Below are positions 33,376 to 42,049 of a DNA stretch of 64,000 nucleotides, piece by piece (positions within the stretch are counted from its first letter, which is position 1; the number at the start of each line of letters is the position of its first letter). Below the pieces are notes generated by a model, which was not told the DNA's origin, made no database searches, and saw only the letters and a program-made list of their open reading frames with translations. Both the position numbers and the translations under genes were made by a program. Source of the DNA: Thermus caldilimi (GTDB lineage Bacteria > Deinococcota > Deinococci > Deinococcales > Thermaceae); assembly GCF_004684245.1 (NCBI RefSeq), contig NZ_CP038452.1:1784796-1848795 (forward strand), in the 5' to 3' direction.

Positions 33376-36252
33376 TTATCCCTTCACCACGATGAGGGGC
33401 CTTAATCGGACCACCTTCTTGCCGATCCCCGCTCCCTGGACCGCCTCCACCACCACAGAAACATCCTTGTAGGCCTCGGGCATCTCCTCGTCCACGGTGG
33501 CCCGGGTGGCGGCCCGCACCTGGATGCCCCTTTCCGCCAGCTCCTTCACCAGGTTTCGCTCCCGAGCCACCCGCTTGGCCTGGTGGCGGCTCATCTTGCG
33601 TCCGGCCCCGTGGCAGCTGGAGCCAAAGGATACCTCCATGGCCTTTTCTGTTCCCGCCAGCACATAGGAGTAGCGGCCCATGTCCCCGGGCACCAGGACG
33701 GGCTGGCCCACATGCTGGTACTCCAGGGGGATTTCGGTGTTTCCGGGGCCGAAGGCCCGGGTGGCCCCCTTGCGGTGGACCAGGACCCTCTTCCCCCCGT
33801 GCTCCTCGAACTTGGCGTTGTTGTGGGCCAGGTCGTAGAGCACCCTTAGGCCGTGGTCCTTAGGGGCAAAGCCCACCGCCTCGAAGGCCTCCCGCACGAA
33901 GTGGGCGATGAGCTGCCGGTTGGCGAAGGCGAAGTTGGCGGCGGCGGCCATGGCCTGGAGGTAGTCCTCCCCCTCGGGGCTCCTGATGGGGGCCGCGGCC
34001 AGCTGCTTGTCCACAAGCTCGATCCCGTAGCGGGGAGCTACTTTTAGAAATTTTTCCACATAATCCTGGCAGACCTGGTGGCCCAGGCCCCGGCTTCCCG
34101 TGTGGATGAGGACGGTGATCTGGTTTGGGAAAAGCCCAAAGGCTTCCGCCACCTCGCCATCGTAGATCTCGTCCACGTACTGCACCTCGAGGAAGTGGTT
34201 CCCGCTCCCCAGGGTGCCGATCTGGGGGGCCCCCCGCTCAAAGGCCCTGTCCGAAACCTTGTCGGGGTTGGCCCAGGGGAGGCGGCCCTCGGACTCGATG
34301 AAGCGCAGGTCCTCCGGGTAGCCGAAGCCCCTGCGGATGAGCCAGCCCGCCCCTTCCTTGAGGATCTCCTTGAGCTCCTTTTTGCTAAAGCGCACATCCT
34401 TCCGCTCGCTCCCCACCCCCGAGGGCACCAGGCGAAAGAGGGCGTCGGCGAGTTCCTTCTGCCTGGGGAGGAGGTCCTCGAGGGTGAGGTGGGAGGCAAG
34501 GAGGCGTACCCCGCAGTTGGAGACCACAAACCCTTCGGCGACGAAGTTATGCCCCTCATGGTCCATGGAGAGGTCGTACACCCTTCCCCCGTGGGGAACG
34601 GTTTCCATGGCCACTACCCTGTCAAAAAGCATGGGGCCGGCCCTCTGGAGGAACTCAGGGAAGGTGGGAAATCCCCAGGGGCGGAATCCACCTCGCTTCT
34701 CGTAAAGGGTACGCTCCACGAAGCGCCGGGGGAGGTCTAGGGTGGCAGCGATGCGTTTTGGTCCTAGGCCTGCCTGTCGTAGGGCCAAGACCTCTTCAGC
34801 CTGGGTTTCCCGAGCTTCCAAGTGGGCCATTTTCAGGCGCAAGTAGAAAGCGGCCACTAGGGCTAGCCAGGCTTTTTGGGGAGCGTACGCATAACCCACC
34901 CTCTCGTAAAGGAGGCGGAGGTTTTCCGGTGTACTCCGGAGGATCAGTTTGAAGCGGTGGGAAGGATCAGCGGGTTCTTCCCAAGCCAGTTCCTCACGTA
35001 GGGACTGGACTTCCAGGCCCAAACTTTCCATTAAGCGGGCCAGGTCTTCCATGAAGGTTCGGCCAATCCCCAAAAGGCTTTTCCGCTTAGACTGGGAGAG
35101 CACAGGAGAGGCGAGGTTGTATCCATGTCCGCTTACCCACTTCGGAGCGGAGAGCTCCGCTCCGAATAGCCCTGCTAGAAAGTTGGCTTTAAGCCAAGCG
35201 GGAAGGGAGAAGAGCCATTGAGGTAAGGCAAAAGCCGTTTGCGCCTTGGGGCCCTCGGGAAGGCCTAGGGCGTGGAGAAGGAGGAACAAAGCCCGGGAGG
35301 AGGCCTTAAGGCTAGCCTCTCGGTAGGTAAAGGTCCGTCCTCGGAAGCTGTGGTTTCGTATCCGAACGTAAGGGCCCCCAGCCTGGAAGCCCAGACGCTT
35401 AAGGTCCTCCTTGGCTTCCAGGAGACCTTCTTCATCCCCATAGAGCACCAGGTACCCCCTGCTCCGGGACCGGTAGAGGGTGCCATCGCCCAGTGCGTAG
35501 CCCAAGAGGCGCAGGATGACGGGCAGGTGGGGATGGTCTGCCCGCAGGGGGAGGAGCCCCTTCGCCTTGAGCACCTCCGCCGCCTGTGGAAAGCCCAGGG
35601 CGCGCCCCAAAGTTTGGGCTTGCTCCTCGTCCAGGAGGGTGACAGGGGGAGGGGGCTCGTGGGGAAAGCCCTGGAAGGGGTGGACGGCCACCCGGTCGCC
35701 TGGGGCCAGCTGCCCTATAGGCCGCATTCCTTCAGGCGTGTATACGGGATGGTCGGGGGTAGCTTCCAAAACAAACCCCCCCTCGGTGCGTAGGCGCACC
35801 AGGGTTTCCGCTTCTCGGGAGAGGAGGAGGAAGGCTTTGCCTGCCTCGGGTTTTTCCTCAAGCTGCCACACGGTGAGGAGGGGTTCTTTTTCCCTCGCCA
35901 CCTCCTCTATGGGGCGGGTGTAGCGGTCGTGGAAGAGGACGCGGGTGCCGGCAGGCAGGCAGTTGATGTCAAACCCCACCCCTCCCGGGCTCACCACCCC
36001 CCCCGTCTCGGGGTCAAAGGCCGCCACCCCGCCGATGGGGAAGCCGTAGCCCCAGTGGATGTCCGGCATGGCCAGGGCGGGCTCCACGATGCCAGGCAGG
36101 GTGGCCACGTTCATGAGCTGCTGCAAGGAGGCGTAGCCTTCCCCCTCGAGGTCCTGCAAAATCTCCTCCGAGGCGAAGAAAACCGCGTCCACCCGCATCT
36201 TCCCCTGGCGGGGGATGCGGTAGGTGTAGGGGGCGATTCGTTCAAAGCGCAT
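33376..36252 (-). CDS. rtcB: RtcB tRNA-splicing/RNA-repair ligase precursor with intein
   Basis: 958 residues as translated: 97-residue N-extein, 482-residue intein, 379-residue C-extein. Spliced, the ligase is 476 residues, the usual length. RtcB joins 2',3'-cyclic phosphate and 5'-OH RNA ends with GTP and Mn2+. Conserved extein parts: ALAMPDIHWGYGFPIGGVAAFD, GGVGFDIN-CGVRLL, GTLGSGNHFLEVQ, LIHTGSRGLGHQV, YDLAHNNAKFEEH and GSSCHGAGRKMSR (guanylated His region). ATG 36252 has GGGAGGG just upstream; six more codons to 36270 are possible. The C-extein begins with Cys98, equivalent to the Mn-binding Cys98 of Pyrococcus RtcB. Confidence 0.96.
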   Translation of the reverse strand: MRFERIAPYTYRIPRQGKMRVDAVFFASEEILQDLEGEGYASLQQLMNVATLPGIVEPALAMPDIHWGYGFPIGGVAAFDPETGGVVSPGGVGFDINCLPAGTRVLFHDRYTRPIEEVAREKEPLLTVWQLEEKPEAGKAFLLLSREAETLVRLRTEGGFVLEATPDHPVYTPEGMRPIGQLAPGDRVAVHPFQGFPHEPPPPVTLLDEEQAQTLGRALGFPQAAEVLKAKGLLPLRADHPHLPVILRLLGYALGDGTLYRSRSRGYLVLYGDEEGLLEAKEDLKRLGFQAGGPYVRIRNHSFRGRTFTYREASLKASSRALFLLLHALGLPEGPKAQTAFALPQWLFSLPAWLKANFLAGLFGAELSAPKWVSGHGYNLASPVLSQSKRKSLLGIGRTFMEDLARLMESLGLEVQSLREELAWEEPADPSHRFKLILRSTPENLRLLYERVGYAYAPQKAWLALVAAFYLRLKMAHLEARETQAEEVLALRQAGLGPKRIAATLDLPRRFVERTLYEKRGGFRPWGFPTFPEFLQRAGPMLFDRVVAMETVPHGGRVYDLSMDHEGHNFVAEGFVVSNCGVRLLASHLTLEDLLPRQKELADALFRLVPSGVGSERKDVRFSKKELKEILKEGAGWLIRRGFGYPEDLRFIESEGRLPWANPDKVSDRAFERGAPQIGTLGSGNHFLEVQYVDEIYDGEVAEAFGLFPNQITVLIHTGSRGLGHQVCQDYVEKFLKVAPRYGIELVDKQLAAAPIRSPEGEDYLQAMAAAANFAFANRQLIAHFVREAFEAVGFAPKDHGLRVLYDLAHNNAKFEEHGGKRVLVHRKGATRAFGPGNTEIPLEYQHVGQPVLVPGDMGRYSYVLAGTEKAMEVSFGSSCHGAGRKMSRHQAKRVARERNLVKELAERGIQVRAATRATVDEEMPEAYKDVSVVVEAVQGAGIGKKVVRLRPLIVVKG
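34516..35961 (-). mobile_element. RtcB intein with LAGLIDADG-type homing endonuclease
   Basis: 482 codons in frame within rtcB. Block A is CLPAGTRVLFHD starting at the Cys that follows GFDIN. Block B is EATPDHPVYT (with the conserved His). The endonuclease region has two LAGLIDADG-like helices, LLGYALGDGTLY and FLAGLFGAELS. The C-terminal blocks are RVYDLSMDHEGHNFVAEGFVVSN, giving His-Asn-type cleavage before the +1 Cys. All splicing residues are present, so it should self-excise. Both acidic residues of the two endonuclease helices (Asp and Glu) are visible, so homing activity is plausible. Confidence 0.95.
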
Positions 36253-36302
36253 GGCGCCCTCCCAAAGCAAAAGACCGGGCTTTCGGGCCCGGGCTTACTC
36301 TC

Positions 36303-36331
36303 AAGTTACCGCGGTATGCGGTATGCGTCAA
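36303..36331 (-). promoter_or_regulatory. Probable rtcB promoter
   Basis: On the minus strand TTGACG (36326-36331), a 17-bp spacer, then TAACTT (36303-36308). The transcript would start about 45-50 nt before the rtcB ATG. The spacer contains an 8-bp direct repeat (GCATACCG-like). Confidence 0.6.
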
Positions 36332-36435
36332 GGCTATGCGTTCATCCCCCGTTTCCCCGTGCCCTACGGCCCCCGGAAGCCGCTTTGGTCTTCCCACCCT
36401 GCCCGCGGCGGGGCGGGGTGGTATAAAATCCCCCC

Positions 36436-37368
36436 GTGCCGGGCCTCGACTTTGCCTTGGAGACCCACCCCGGGCTCAAACGGCCCAAAAACGAGGACGC
36501 CGTGGGCCATGCCCTCACCCCGTGGGGAGGGATCTTCGTGGTGGCGGATGGGATGGGCGGGCACCGCACGGGAGAAGTGGCGGCCAGGCTGGCGGTGGAC
36601 ACCATCCTGGAGCACCTGAAGGGGGCGGGGCCCTCCCCCAAGGTCCTCCTCCAGGCCTTTGAGCGGGCCAACGAGCGCATTTACCTGGAGGCGCAACGCC
36701 CCGAGAACCGGGGTATGGGCACCACCGCCACCTGCCTCCTTTTGGATCTGCCCTATGCCTTGATCGCCCATGTGGGGGACTCGAGGGCCTACCTCCTCCG
36801 GAAAGGGGAGCTTACCCTCCTCACCGAGGACCACTCCTGGGTGGCGGAAAGGGTGCGCCAGGGCCTTTTAAGCCCCGAGGAGGCCAAGACCCACCGCTGG
36901 CGCAATGTGATCACCAACGCCTTAGGCTCCTTCCCCCAGGCCCGGGTGGACCTCATGGGGCTTAAGCTGGAGCCCGGAGACGTGCTTTTACTTTGTAGCG
37001 ATGGCCTTTCCGGGGTGTTGGAGGACCGCACCCTGGGGGAAGTCCTGAAAAGCTTTCCCCCCGAAGAGGCAGCCAAGCGCCTGGTAGCCTTGGCCAACGA
37101 GTGGGGGGGGCCTGATAACGTGAGCGCCATTGTGGTGCGGCTGCCCGAGGAACTTCCCCAGGGGGGTCGCCCCTACGCCCTGCCCCTCGAGGCGGCAAGG
37201 GGTGCCCCGGTGCGCCTCAAGCTGGGGGAGGAGCCTGAGGAGCTCCCCACCCAGGTCCTGGAGCCCCAGCGCCCCAGGGTTCGCCTAAGCTGGCGGGATG
37301 CCCTTTTGGTGCTCCTTTGGGTGGTGGTGGTGGCCTATATCCTGCTGGGTTACTTCAAAAGGCCCTAG
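36436..37368 (+). CDS. PP2C-type serine/threonine phosphatase with C-terminal membrane helix
   Basis: 310 residues from a GTG start. PP2C metal-site motifs: RPKNEDAVGH, FVVADGMGGHRTGEVAA, GTTATCLLL, HVGDSRAYLLRKG, LTEDHSWV, LLLCSDGLSGVLED and WGGPDNVSAIVVRL. The catalytic core spans about 1-240, followed by a linker and one hydrophobic helix (ALLVLLWVVVVAYILLGYF, about 287-305), so the catalytic domain is probably membrane-tethered facing the cytoplasm. It likely reverses Ser/Thr kinase action; no kinase gene is in this window. TATAAA at 36422-36427 lies 8 nt before the GTG. Confidence 0.93.
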   Translation: MPGLDFALETHPGLKRPKNEDAVGHALTPWGGIFVVADGMGGHRTGEVAARLAVDTILEHLKGAGPSPKVLLQAFERANERIYLEAQRPENRGMGTTATCLLLDLPYALIAHVGDSRAYLLRKGELTLLTEDHSWVAERVRQGLLSPEEAKTHRWRNVITNALGSFPQARVDLMGLKLEPGDVLLLCSDGLSGVLEDRTLGEVLKSFPPEEAAKRLVALANEWGGPDNVSAIVVRLPEELPQGGRPYALPLEAARGAPVRLKLGEEPEELPTQVLEPQRPRVRLSWRDALLVLLWVVVVAYILLGYFKRP

Positions 37369-37389
37369 ACCTGCTAAACTCCTAGGGGT

Positions 37390-37803
37390 ATGGAGCGCAC
37401 CTTTGTCATGGTGAAACCCGACGGCGTGCGAAGGGGTCTGGTGGGGGAGATCCTTGCCCGCTTTGAGCGGAAGGGTTTTCGTATCGTGGGGCTTAAGCTT
37501 TTGCAGATCACCCAGGAGCTTGCGGAAAGGCATTACGCCGAGCACCGGGAGAAACCCTTCTTCCCCGGCCTGGTGAGTTTCATCACCTCGGGTCCGGTGG
37601 TGGCCATGGTGCTGGAGGGGCCAAACGCGGTGGCTGAGGTGCGGAAGATGATGGGAGCCACCCACCCCAAAGACGCCCTTCCCGGCACCATCCGGGGGGA
37701 TTTCGCCACCACCATTGACGAGAACGTGATCCACGGTTCGGCGAGCCTCGAGGACGCAAGCCGGGAGATCGGCCTTTTCTTCCGCCCCGAAGAACTCCTC
37801 TAG
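37390..37803 (+). CDS. ndk: Nucleoside-diphosphate kinase
   Basis: 137 residues, typical length. Balances NTP and dNTP pools by phosphate transfer through a histidine. Motifs: [19 protein letters not shown] at the N terminus, [44 protein letters not shown], and the catalytic-His motif [14 protein letters not shown] (37375-37380) lies 9 nt before the ATG, so it may have its own leaderless-type promoter 21 bp after the PP2C gene. Confidence 0.98.
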   Translation: MERTFVMVKPDGVRRGLVGEILARFERKGFRIVGLKLLQITQELAERHYAEHREKPFFPGLVSFITSGPVVAMVLEGPNAVAEVRKMMGATHPKDALPGTIRGDFATTIDENVIHGSASLEDASREIGLFFRPEELL

Positions 37804-37811
37804 GCCGGGGT

Positions 37812-38357
37812 TTACTCGCCGCTTTCGGGGGCCTGGGGCAGGCTCTGCGCCCGGAGGCGCTCCCAGGGGAAGTCGTCAAGGGGATAAAAGCGGTCCGCCT
37901 GCTGGGCCAGGCGGTGGGAGGAAAGGGCGTGAAAGGTGGTGTTTTCCACCTGCTTGCCCATGTCCTGGACCACCTTGACCACCTCGGCGAAGTCCCCATC
38001 CCCGGAGACCAAAACCGCCACGTCATAGGCGTCGGCATAGGCCAGGCGCAGGATGTCTATGGCGATCTGGATATCCACCCCCTTTTCCACAAAGCCATCC
38101 GCCCGCCTTTCCAGCCTTCCCAGGCGCACGGCCACATAGGGCACCCGCTTCAGGTAGTTGAGGAAGCTCTGGTGGGCCTTGGCGGCGGGGTCTTCCGGAG
38201 GGAGGGGGGCATTGTAGTAGTAAGCGCGGAGAAGCTTGCGCCCGGCGGTGAGAAGGCTGATAAACTCCACGAAGTTAAGCCGATAGTCCGGCCCCAGGTG
38301 CTGCACCAACCCCTTGTACAGGTTGGAGCCGTCAATGAATATCGCTACCCTTTCCAT
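37812..38357 (-). CDS. NYN-domain (LabA/PIN-like) putative ribonuclease
   Basis: 181 residues. The N terminus VAIFIDGSNLYKGL and the motifs KGVDIQIAIDILRLAYADAYDVAVLVSGDGDFAEVVKVVQDMGKQV define the NYN domain, with the conserved Asp residues (DGSN, D in VDIQIAID, SGDGDF) that form a PIN-like metal site. Such proteins are suspected RNases. It is convergent with ndk, 8 bp apart. In the arrangement inferred before the IS-mediated inversion, folB lay upstream of this gene in the same direction. Confidence 0.88.
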   Translation of the reverse strand: MERVAIFIDGSNLYKGLVQHLGPDYRLNFVEFISLLTAGRKLLRAYYYNAPLPPEDPAAKAHQSFLNYLKRVPYVAVRLGRLERRADGFVEKGVDIQIAIDILRLAYADAYDVAVLVSGDGDFAEVVKVVQDMGKQVENTTFHALSSHRLAQQADRFYPLDDFPWERLRAQSLPQAPESGE

Positions 38358-38521
38358 AATAGACCCGCCCCTTTCCGGGCTCCCTCAGTTTAGCCCAAGG
38401 GGGTGAGAAAGTTTATAGCCCACCGCTCCCTAGGGAGCAGTGGGGGAAGGAATAGGCCTTCTTCACGTAGCCCTTTTGGGCGGAGCTATCCTACCACGGT
38501 TTTCCCATGAGCGCAAGATGA
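38358..38521. other. Intergenic stretch with strong hairpin, left of IS481 copy 1
   Basis: 164 bp. It holds a hairpin with arms CCCAC-GCTCCC and GGGAGC-GTGGG (38419-38444) and, at its end, the 5-bp IS flank GATGA (38517-38521). On the minus strand TAAACT is at 38389-38394, upstream of the NYN gene. The hairpin may be the old terminator of the folP-folB operon, which pointed here before the inversion. Confidence 0.5.
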
Positions 38522-39584
38522 TGTAATTGGCCACCACATTTGAGACACCTTGGGGAACCGACTCCCCCCATATCTTAGCCAGGAACTCCAAGGGAGCAAG
38601 GCCACCCAAGGCCCTGTGGGGCCTTCTGCGGTTGTAGTGGTCAAGGTAGGCATTGAGCTCCGCCTGTAGTTCGCTCACCCTCGTGGGCAAAGCTCGGGTA
38701 TAAAACTCCTCCCTAAAAGTCCGTTGCAACCGCTCCACGTGCCCGTTGAGCTTGGGGCTCCGGGGAGGCAGCACGAAAAGAGCAACCCCCAAACGTCGGC
38801 ATGTCTCCTCAAACTCCGCCATGAACTCGCTACCCCCATCCACCTGTACCGCCCGGATGGGGAAAGGCGCCTGGGCCACCAGTCGGGACAGAAACTCCCC
38901 CGCTAGCCTCGCCGTGGCCCGGCTGTGCACCTCCCCCAGGGCATAGCGGGTAAAGAGGTCCACCGCCGAAAAGTGCCGCACCACCTCCCCCGGTCCCAGG
39001 CTCACTATCAAGGTGTCCACCTGTACCAGGTCCCCAGGGGCTTGAGCTTCGTATCCCCGGGGCTTACCCCGGGCGTAGGGTCTCCTAGGTCTTCCCCTGG
39101 CCTTCCCTCTCCCCCTCCGGGCCAGAAAGCAGGCCACCCTCTCCACCCGTCCCCTCCCCTCCAAATAGGCCAGAATCCGGCCCACCGTCCGTTCCCCTAG
39201 CCGGAAGCCCTCCTGGCGCAAGGTGAGCCAGATGGGCCACCGCCCCCAGGTGGGGTTCTCCCTCCTCAGCTCCTCCACCCGCGAAAGAAGCTCGGGCCTC
39301 CAGTGCACCTTTCCCCGCAGGCGCCGGGGGCGGCGGGACTTGGGCTTGAGTCCGGCTAGCCCCTTCTCCCTCAAAGCCCTTTCCCAACGGTAGTAGGTGG
39401 CCCGGCTGATGCCTAAAAACTCCCGAATCTCTTCCCAGCTCCGCTTGCTCTCCCGCAGGGCTTTCACCAACTTCACCTTGCGAAGGCGTTCCTGGACATC
39501 CGGGTCGCCTGCCCCCGCTTCGGCCAGTCTTGTCCCTTGGCTAGCCCCTTGCCCTATCGCTCGGCCAAACGAGGTAAGCTGCAT
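38463..39584 (-). CDS. IS481-family transposase, copy 1
   Basis: 373 residues as read. An N-terminal helix-turn-helix region (VKALRESKRSWEEIREFLGISRATYYRWERAL) is followed by an rve integrase core with DDE residues in LVQVDTLIV, VQVDGGSEFMAEF and LNGHVERLQRTFREEFY, then HYNRRRPHRALGGLAPLEFL. The element ends right after VVANY without a stop codon, so the final 19 residues and the stop come from flanking DNA. The reading frame is otherwise intact and may be active. Confidence 0.93.
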   Translation of the reverse strand: MQLTSFGRAIGQGASQGTRLAEAGAGDPDVQERLRKVKLVKALRESKRSWEEIREFLGISRATYYRWERALREKGLAGLKPKSRRPRRLRGKVHWRPELLSRVEELRRENPTWGRWPIWLTLRQEGFRLGERTVGRILAYLEGRGRVERVACFLARRGRGKARGRPRRPYARGKPRGYEAQAPGDLVQVDTLIVSLGPGEVVRHFSAVDLFTRYALGEVHSRATARLAGEFLSRLVAQAPFPIRAVQVDGGSEFMAEFEETCRRLGVALFVLPPRSPKLNGHVERLQRTFREEFYTRALPTRVSELQAELNAYLDHYNRRRPHRALGGLAPLEFLAKIWGESVPQGVSNVVANYIILRSWENRGRIAPPKRAT

Positions 39585-39662
39585 ATGGGGAACCTCCGCT
39601 ACAGGGTCGGTTCCCCATCTTTTTATCCCATTCAGCGTCTCACATGTGTCTGTCCAGGTTCA
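38522..39662 (-). mobile_element. IS481-family insertion sequence, copy 1 (1141 bp)
   Basis: Same length as copy 2 and apparently identical in sequence. Imperfect terminal inverted repeats begin TGAACCTGG (right end, minus strand) and TGTAATTGG (left end), both leading into CACAT-TGAGAC. Flanks are GATGA on the left (38517-38521) and GGTGG on the right (39663-39667). These do not match each other but are the reverse complements of the flanks of copy 2. Confidence 0.95.
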
Positions 39663-39726
39663 GGTGGAGGAAGCTTTCCCCGTATCCAAGCTCTTTCCTT
39701 TCCCTTACAGGCCCTATAGTAGGGGT

Positions 39727-40641
39727 ATGCGGGTGGAAACGATCATCGGCAAAACCCCGGTGGTGCGCCTTTTCAAGGTGGTGGAGCCCGACATGGCCGA
39801 GGTGTGGGTGAAGCTGGAGGGCCAGAACCCTGGGGGGTCCATCAAGGACCGGCCCGCCTGGTACATGATCCGGGATGCCGAGGAAAGAGGCCTCCTCCGC
39901 CCCGGCTCCGGCCAGGTCATCGTGGAGCCCACCAGCGGCAACACCGGGATCGGCCTGGCCATGATCGCCGCCAGCCGAGGCTACCGCCTCATCCTCACCA
40001 TGCCCGCCCAGATGTCCGAGGAGAGGAAGCGGGTGCTGAAGGCCTTCGGCGCCGAGCTGGTCCTCACCAACCCGGCGAGGCGGATGCTGGCGGCAAGGGA
40101 GGAGGCCTTGCGCCTTAAGGAGGACCTGGGGGCCTTCATGCCCGACCAGTTCGCCAACCCCGCCAACGTGCGGGCCCACTATGAAACCACGGGACCTGAG
40201 CTTTTTGAGGCCTTAGAGGGGCGGATCGACGCCTTCGTCTACGGCTCGGGCACCGGGGGGACCATCACCGGGGTGGGGCGCTACCTGAAAGAACGCCTGC
40301 CAGGGGTGAAGGTTTACGCCGTGGAGCCCGCCCGTTCCAACGTCCTCTCCGGGGGCAAGATGGGCCAGCACCAGTTCCAGGGCATGGGACCCGGCTTCAT
40401 CCCCGAGAACCTGGACCTCTCCCTTCTGGATGGGGTCATCCAGGTGTGGGAGGAGGACGCCTTTCCCCTAGCAAGGCGCCTCGCCCGGGAGGAGGGGCTT
40501 TTCCTGGGGATGAGCTCGGGGGGCATCCTTTGGGCGGCCCTCCAGGTGGCCAAAGAGCTCGGCCCCGGCAAACGGGTGGCCTGCATCAGCCCAGATGGGG
40601 GCTGGAAGTACCTCACCACCCCCCTCTACGCCGAACCCTAG
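39727..40641 (+). CDS. Cysteine synthase, PLP-dependent
   Basis: 304 residues from ATG 39727. O-acetylserine sulfhydrylase family: the PLP lysine lies in NPGGSIKDRPAWYMI, then EPTSGNTGIGLAMIAASRGY, FVYGSGTGGTITGVGRYLKE (PLP phosphate loop) and FLGMSSGGILWAAL with the Ser that contacts PLP nitrogen. It makes cysteine from O-acetyl- or O-phosphoserine and sulfide; CysK versus CysM cannot be decided. TATAGT (39713-39718) lies 8 nt before the ATG. The in-frame extension to 39397 runs through the IS and is rejected. Its upstream region starts at the IS edge, 65 bp away. Confidence 0.93.
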   Translation: MRVETIIGKTPVVRLFKVVEPDMAEVWVKLEGQNPGGSIKDRPAWYMIRDAEERGLLRPGSGQVIVEPTSGNTGIGLAMIAASRGYRLILTMPAQMSEERKRVLKAFGAELVLTNPARRMLAAREEALRLKEDLGAFMPDQFANPANVRAHYETTGPELFEALEGRIDAFVYGSGTGGTITGVGRYLKERLPGVKVYAVEPARSNVLSGGKMGQHQFQGMGPGFIPENLDLSLLDGVIQVWEEDAFPLARRLAREEGLFLGMSSGGILWAALQVAKELGPGKRVACISPDGGWKYLTTPLYAEP

Positions 40642-41291
40642 CGCCGCACCACCTGGGCGTCCTTGGGGTAGCGCTTGAGATCCTGGGGGCGTAAGGAGGC
40701 TTTCTTGAACTCCACCACCCGCAGGTCGGCCATAACCTTCCCTGCCTCGTCCCGGAACACGAAGCGCACGGGCCTGGGGTCGGCCTTCAGGATGTAAAGC
40801 TCCAAGGTGGCGAAGCCTTGGCCCTCCTGTGCCCGGCCTACCAGCTTCCAGGCCACCCCCTCCGGCAGGCGCTCCTCCCCCACAAGGCGGAGGCTCACCC
40901 GCTCGGAAAGCTCCTTCAGGTCCCCAAGGCCCTGGGGGCTAAACCCCAGGCCCTGCACCTGGGCCTTTTCCTTGGGGCTCACGATAAGCTGGTTCGTGAG
41001 GTAAAGGTAGTTCCAGACCTCCTTTTCCGTGATCACCGTGAAGTTTCCCTCGAGGGAGCCTGGCTTCTGAAACTCTATGCGGAAGAGGTTTTCCTTGGGA
41101 ATGGCCAGCACCCGGGCTTTAAGCTCCTCCAGCCCCCCGGGCCCCTGGATCTGGCCCTGCACCACCGCCTGCCAGGGGTCCTGCAGGTTCCGCTCCACCC
41201 GGTCCAGGATCTCGGAAACGCTTTGCGCCAGGGCCAGGCCCAGGGCCAGAAGCAAAACACCCCAGGGTTTTTCCAGAAATCTCTTTCTCAT
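40638..41291 (-). CDS. LolA-like outer-membrane lipoprotein carrier
   Basis: 217 residues from ATG 41291 with a signal peptide (KPWGVLLLALGLALAQS, cleavage near 24). The mature part starts VSEILDRVERNLQDPWQAVVQGQI and alternates strands, with VITEKEVWNYLYLTNQLIVSPKEKAQ, a pattern of LolA/LppX-type proteins that carry lipids or lipoproteins across the periplasm. Last gene of a five-gene operon (tetR, ABC ATPase, permease, barrel, this gene); its start overlaps the preceding stop as ATGA. It is convergent with the cysteine synthase gene by 4 bp. Confidence 0.72.
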   Translation of the reverse strand: MRKRFLEKPWGVLLLALGLALAQSVSEILDRVERNLQDPWQAVVQGQIQGPGGLEELKARVLAIPKENLFRIEFQKPGSLEGNFTVITEKEVWNYLYLTNQLIVSPKEKAQVQGLGFSPQGLGDLKELSERVSLRLVGEERLPEGVAWKLVGRAQEGQGFATLELYILKADPRPVRFVFRDEAGKVMADLRVVEFKKASLRPQDLKRYPKDAQVVRR

Positions 41292-42049
41292 GGCCACCTC
41301 CAGGCGTACCGGAGCCAAGCGTAGGGAGCTTCCCTGTACCCTCCCTCGAGGCCCAGGTCCCCAAGCCACACGCCGAGGCTACCCGCAAAGGGATAGGAAA
41401 GGATGAGGAAAAGGCTAGCCTCCCCTAAGTAAAGCCCCGCCTCGAGGCGGTTTAGCCCCCCTAAGCGCAGGGCGAGGTCCAACACCTCCATGCCCTCCCC
41501 TACCTCCCCCTTCCAGCCCAGGACCAGATAGGGCAGGCCGGAAAAACCCGCCCCCAGGGTATAGGTGGCCTCCTCCCTCAGGGCGTAGCTCACCTCGGCC
41601 CGGGAAACCTCCCCCTTTTCCAAGAGAAGCCCCACCACCTCCTTGGGCACCAGGCGGTAGCGCAGGAAAAGCCGACCGAACACCCCCTCCTCGGGAAAAA
41701 GAGGGAAAATCCCTTGGGAGCGGTAGCCGAGCCGCGCGGAAAGGGCCAAGGGGCCAGCCCCCCCCTCGGCGAAGGCCATCCCCCCAGGCCCCCCCACCCC
41801 CGCCTCGGCTTGCAGGCCATAGGCCAGGTACCCCAAGGGCCCAAGGGCCAGGCTGGAGGAAAACCCCAAGGCCCCCCGGCTTTCCCGCCCCACCTGGAGC
41901 CTCAGGTAGGCTTCCCCCGGCTCCAGGGTGAGGCCCGCCTCGAGGGTAGAGGCCCAGCTTCCCGAAACTCCATAAACCCCGGCCTCGAGGCGCCCCTGGG
42001 CTAGGGCCAGGCCCAAAGCCAGCAACCCCGACCACCAGATCCTTTTCAT
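41288..42049 (-). CDS. Secreted protein, probable outer-membrane beta-barrel
   Basis: 253 residues from ATG 42049. Signal peptide MKRIWWSGLLALGLALAQG. The mature part is a series of alternating hydrophobic strands with Gly turns (LEAGVYGVSGSWASTLEAGLTLEPG...YLRLQVGRES...) and ends in the aromatic sequence APYAWLRYAWRWP, as in outer-membrane barrels. Thermus has an outer membrane. No family recognised. ATGA overlaps at both ends couple it to the permease and LolA-like genes, suggesting the three act together in envelope export. Confidence 0.62.
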   Translation of the reverse strand: MKRIWWSGLLALGLALAQGRLEAGVYGVSGSWASTLEAGLTLEPGEAYLRLQVGRESRGALGFSSSLALGPLGYLAYGLQAEAGVGGPGGMAFAEGGAGPLALSARLGYRSQGIFPLFPEEGVFGRLFLRYRLVPKEVVGLLLEKGEVSRAEVSYALREEATYTLGAGFSGLPYLVLGWKGEVGEGMEVLDLALRLGGLNRLEAGLYLGEASLFLILSYPFAGSLGVWLGDLGLEGGYREAPYAWLRYAWRWP

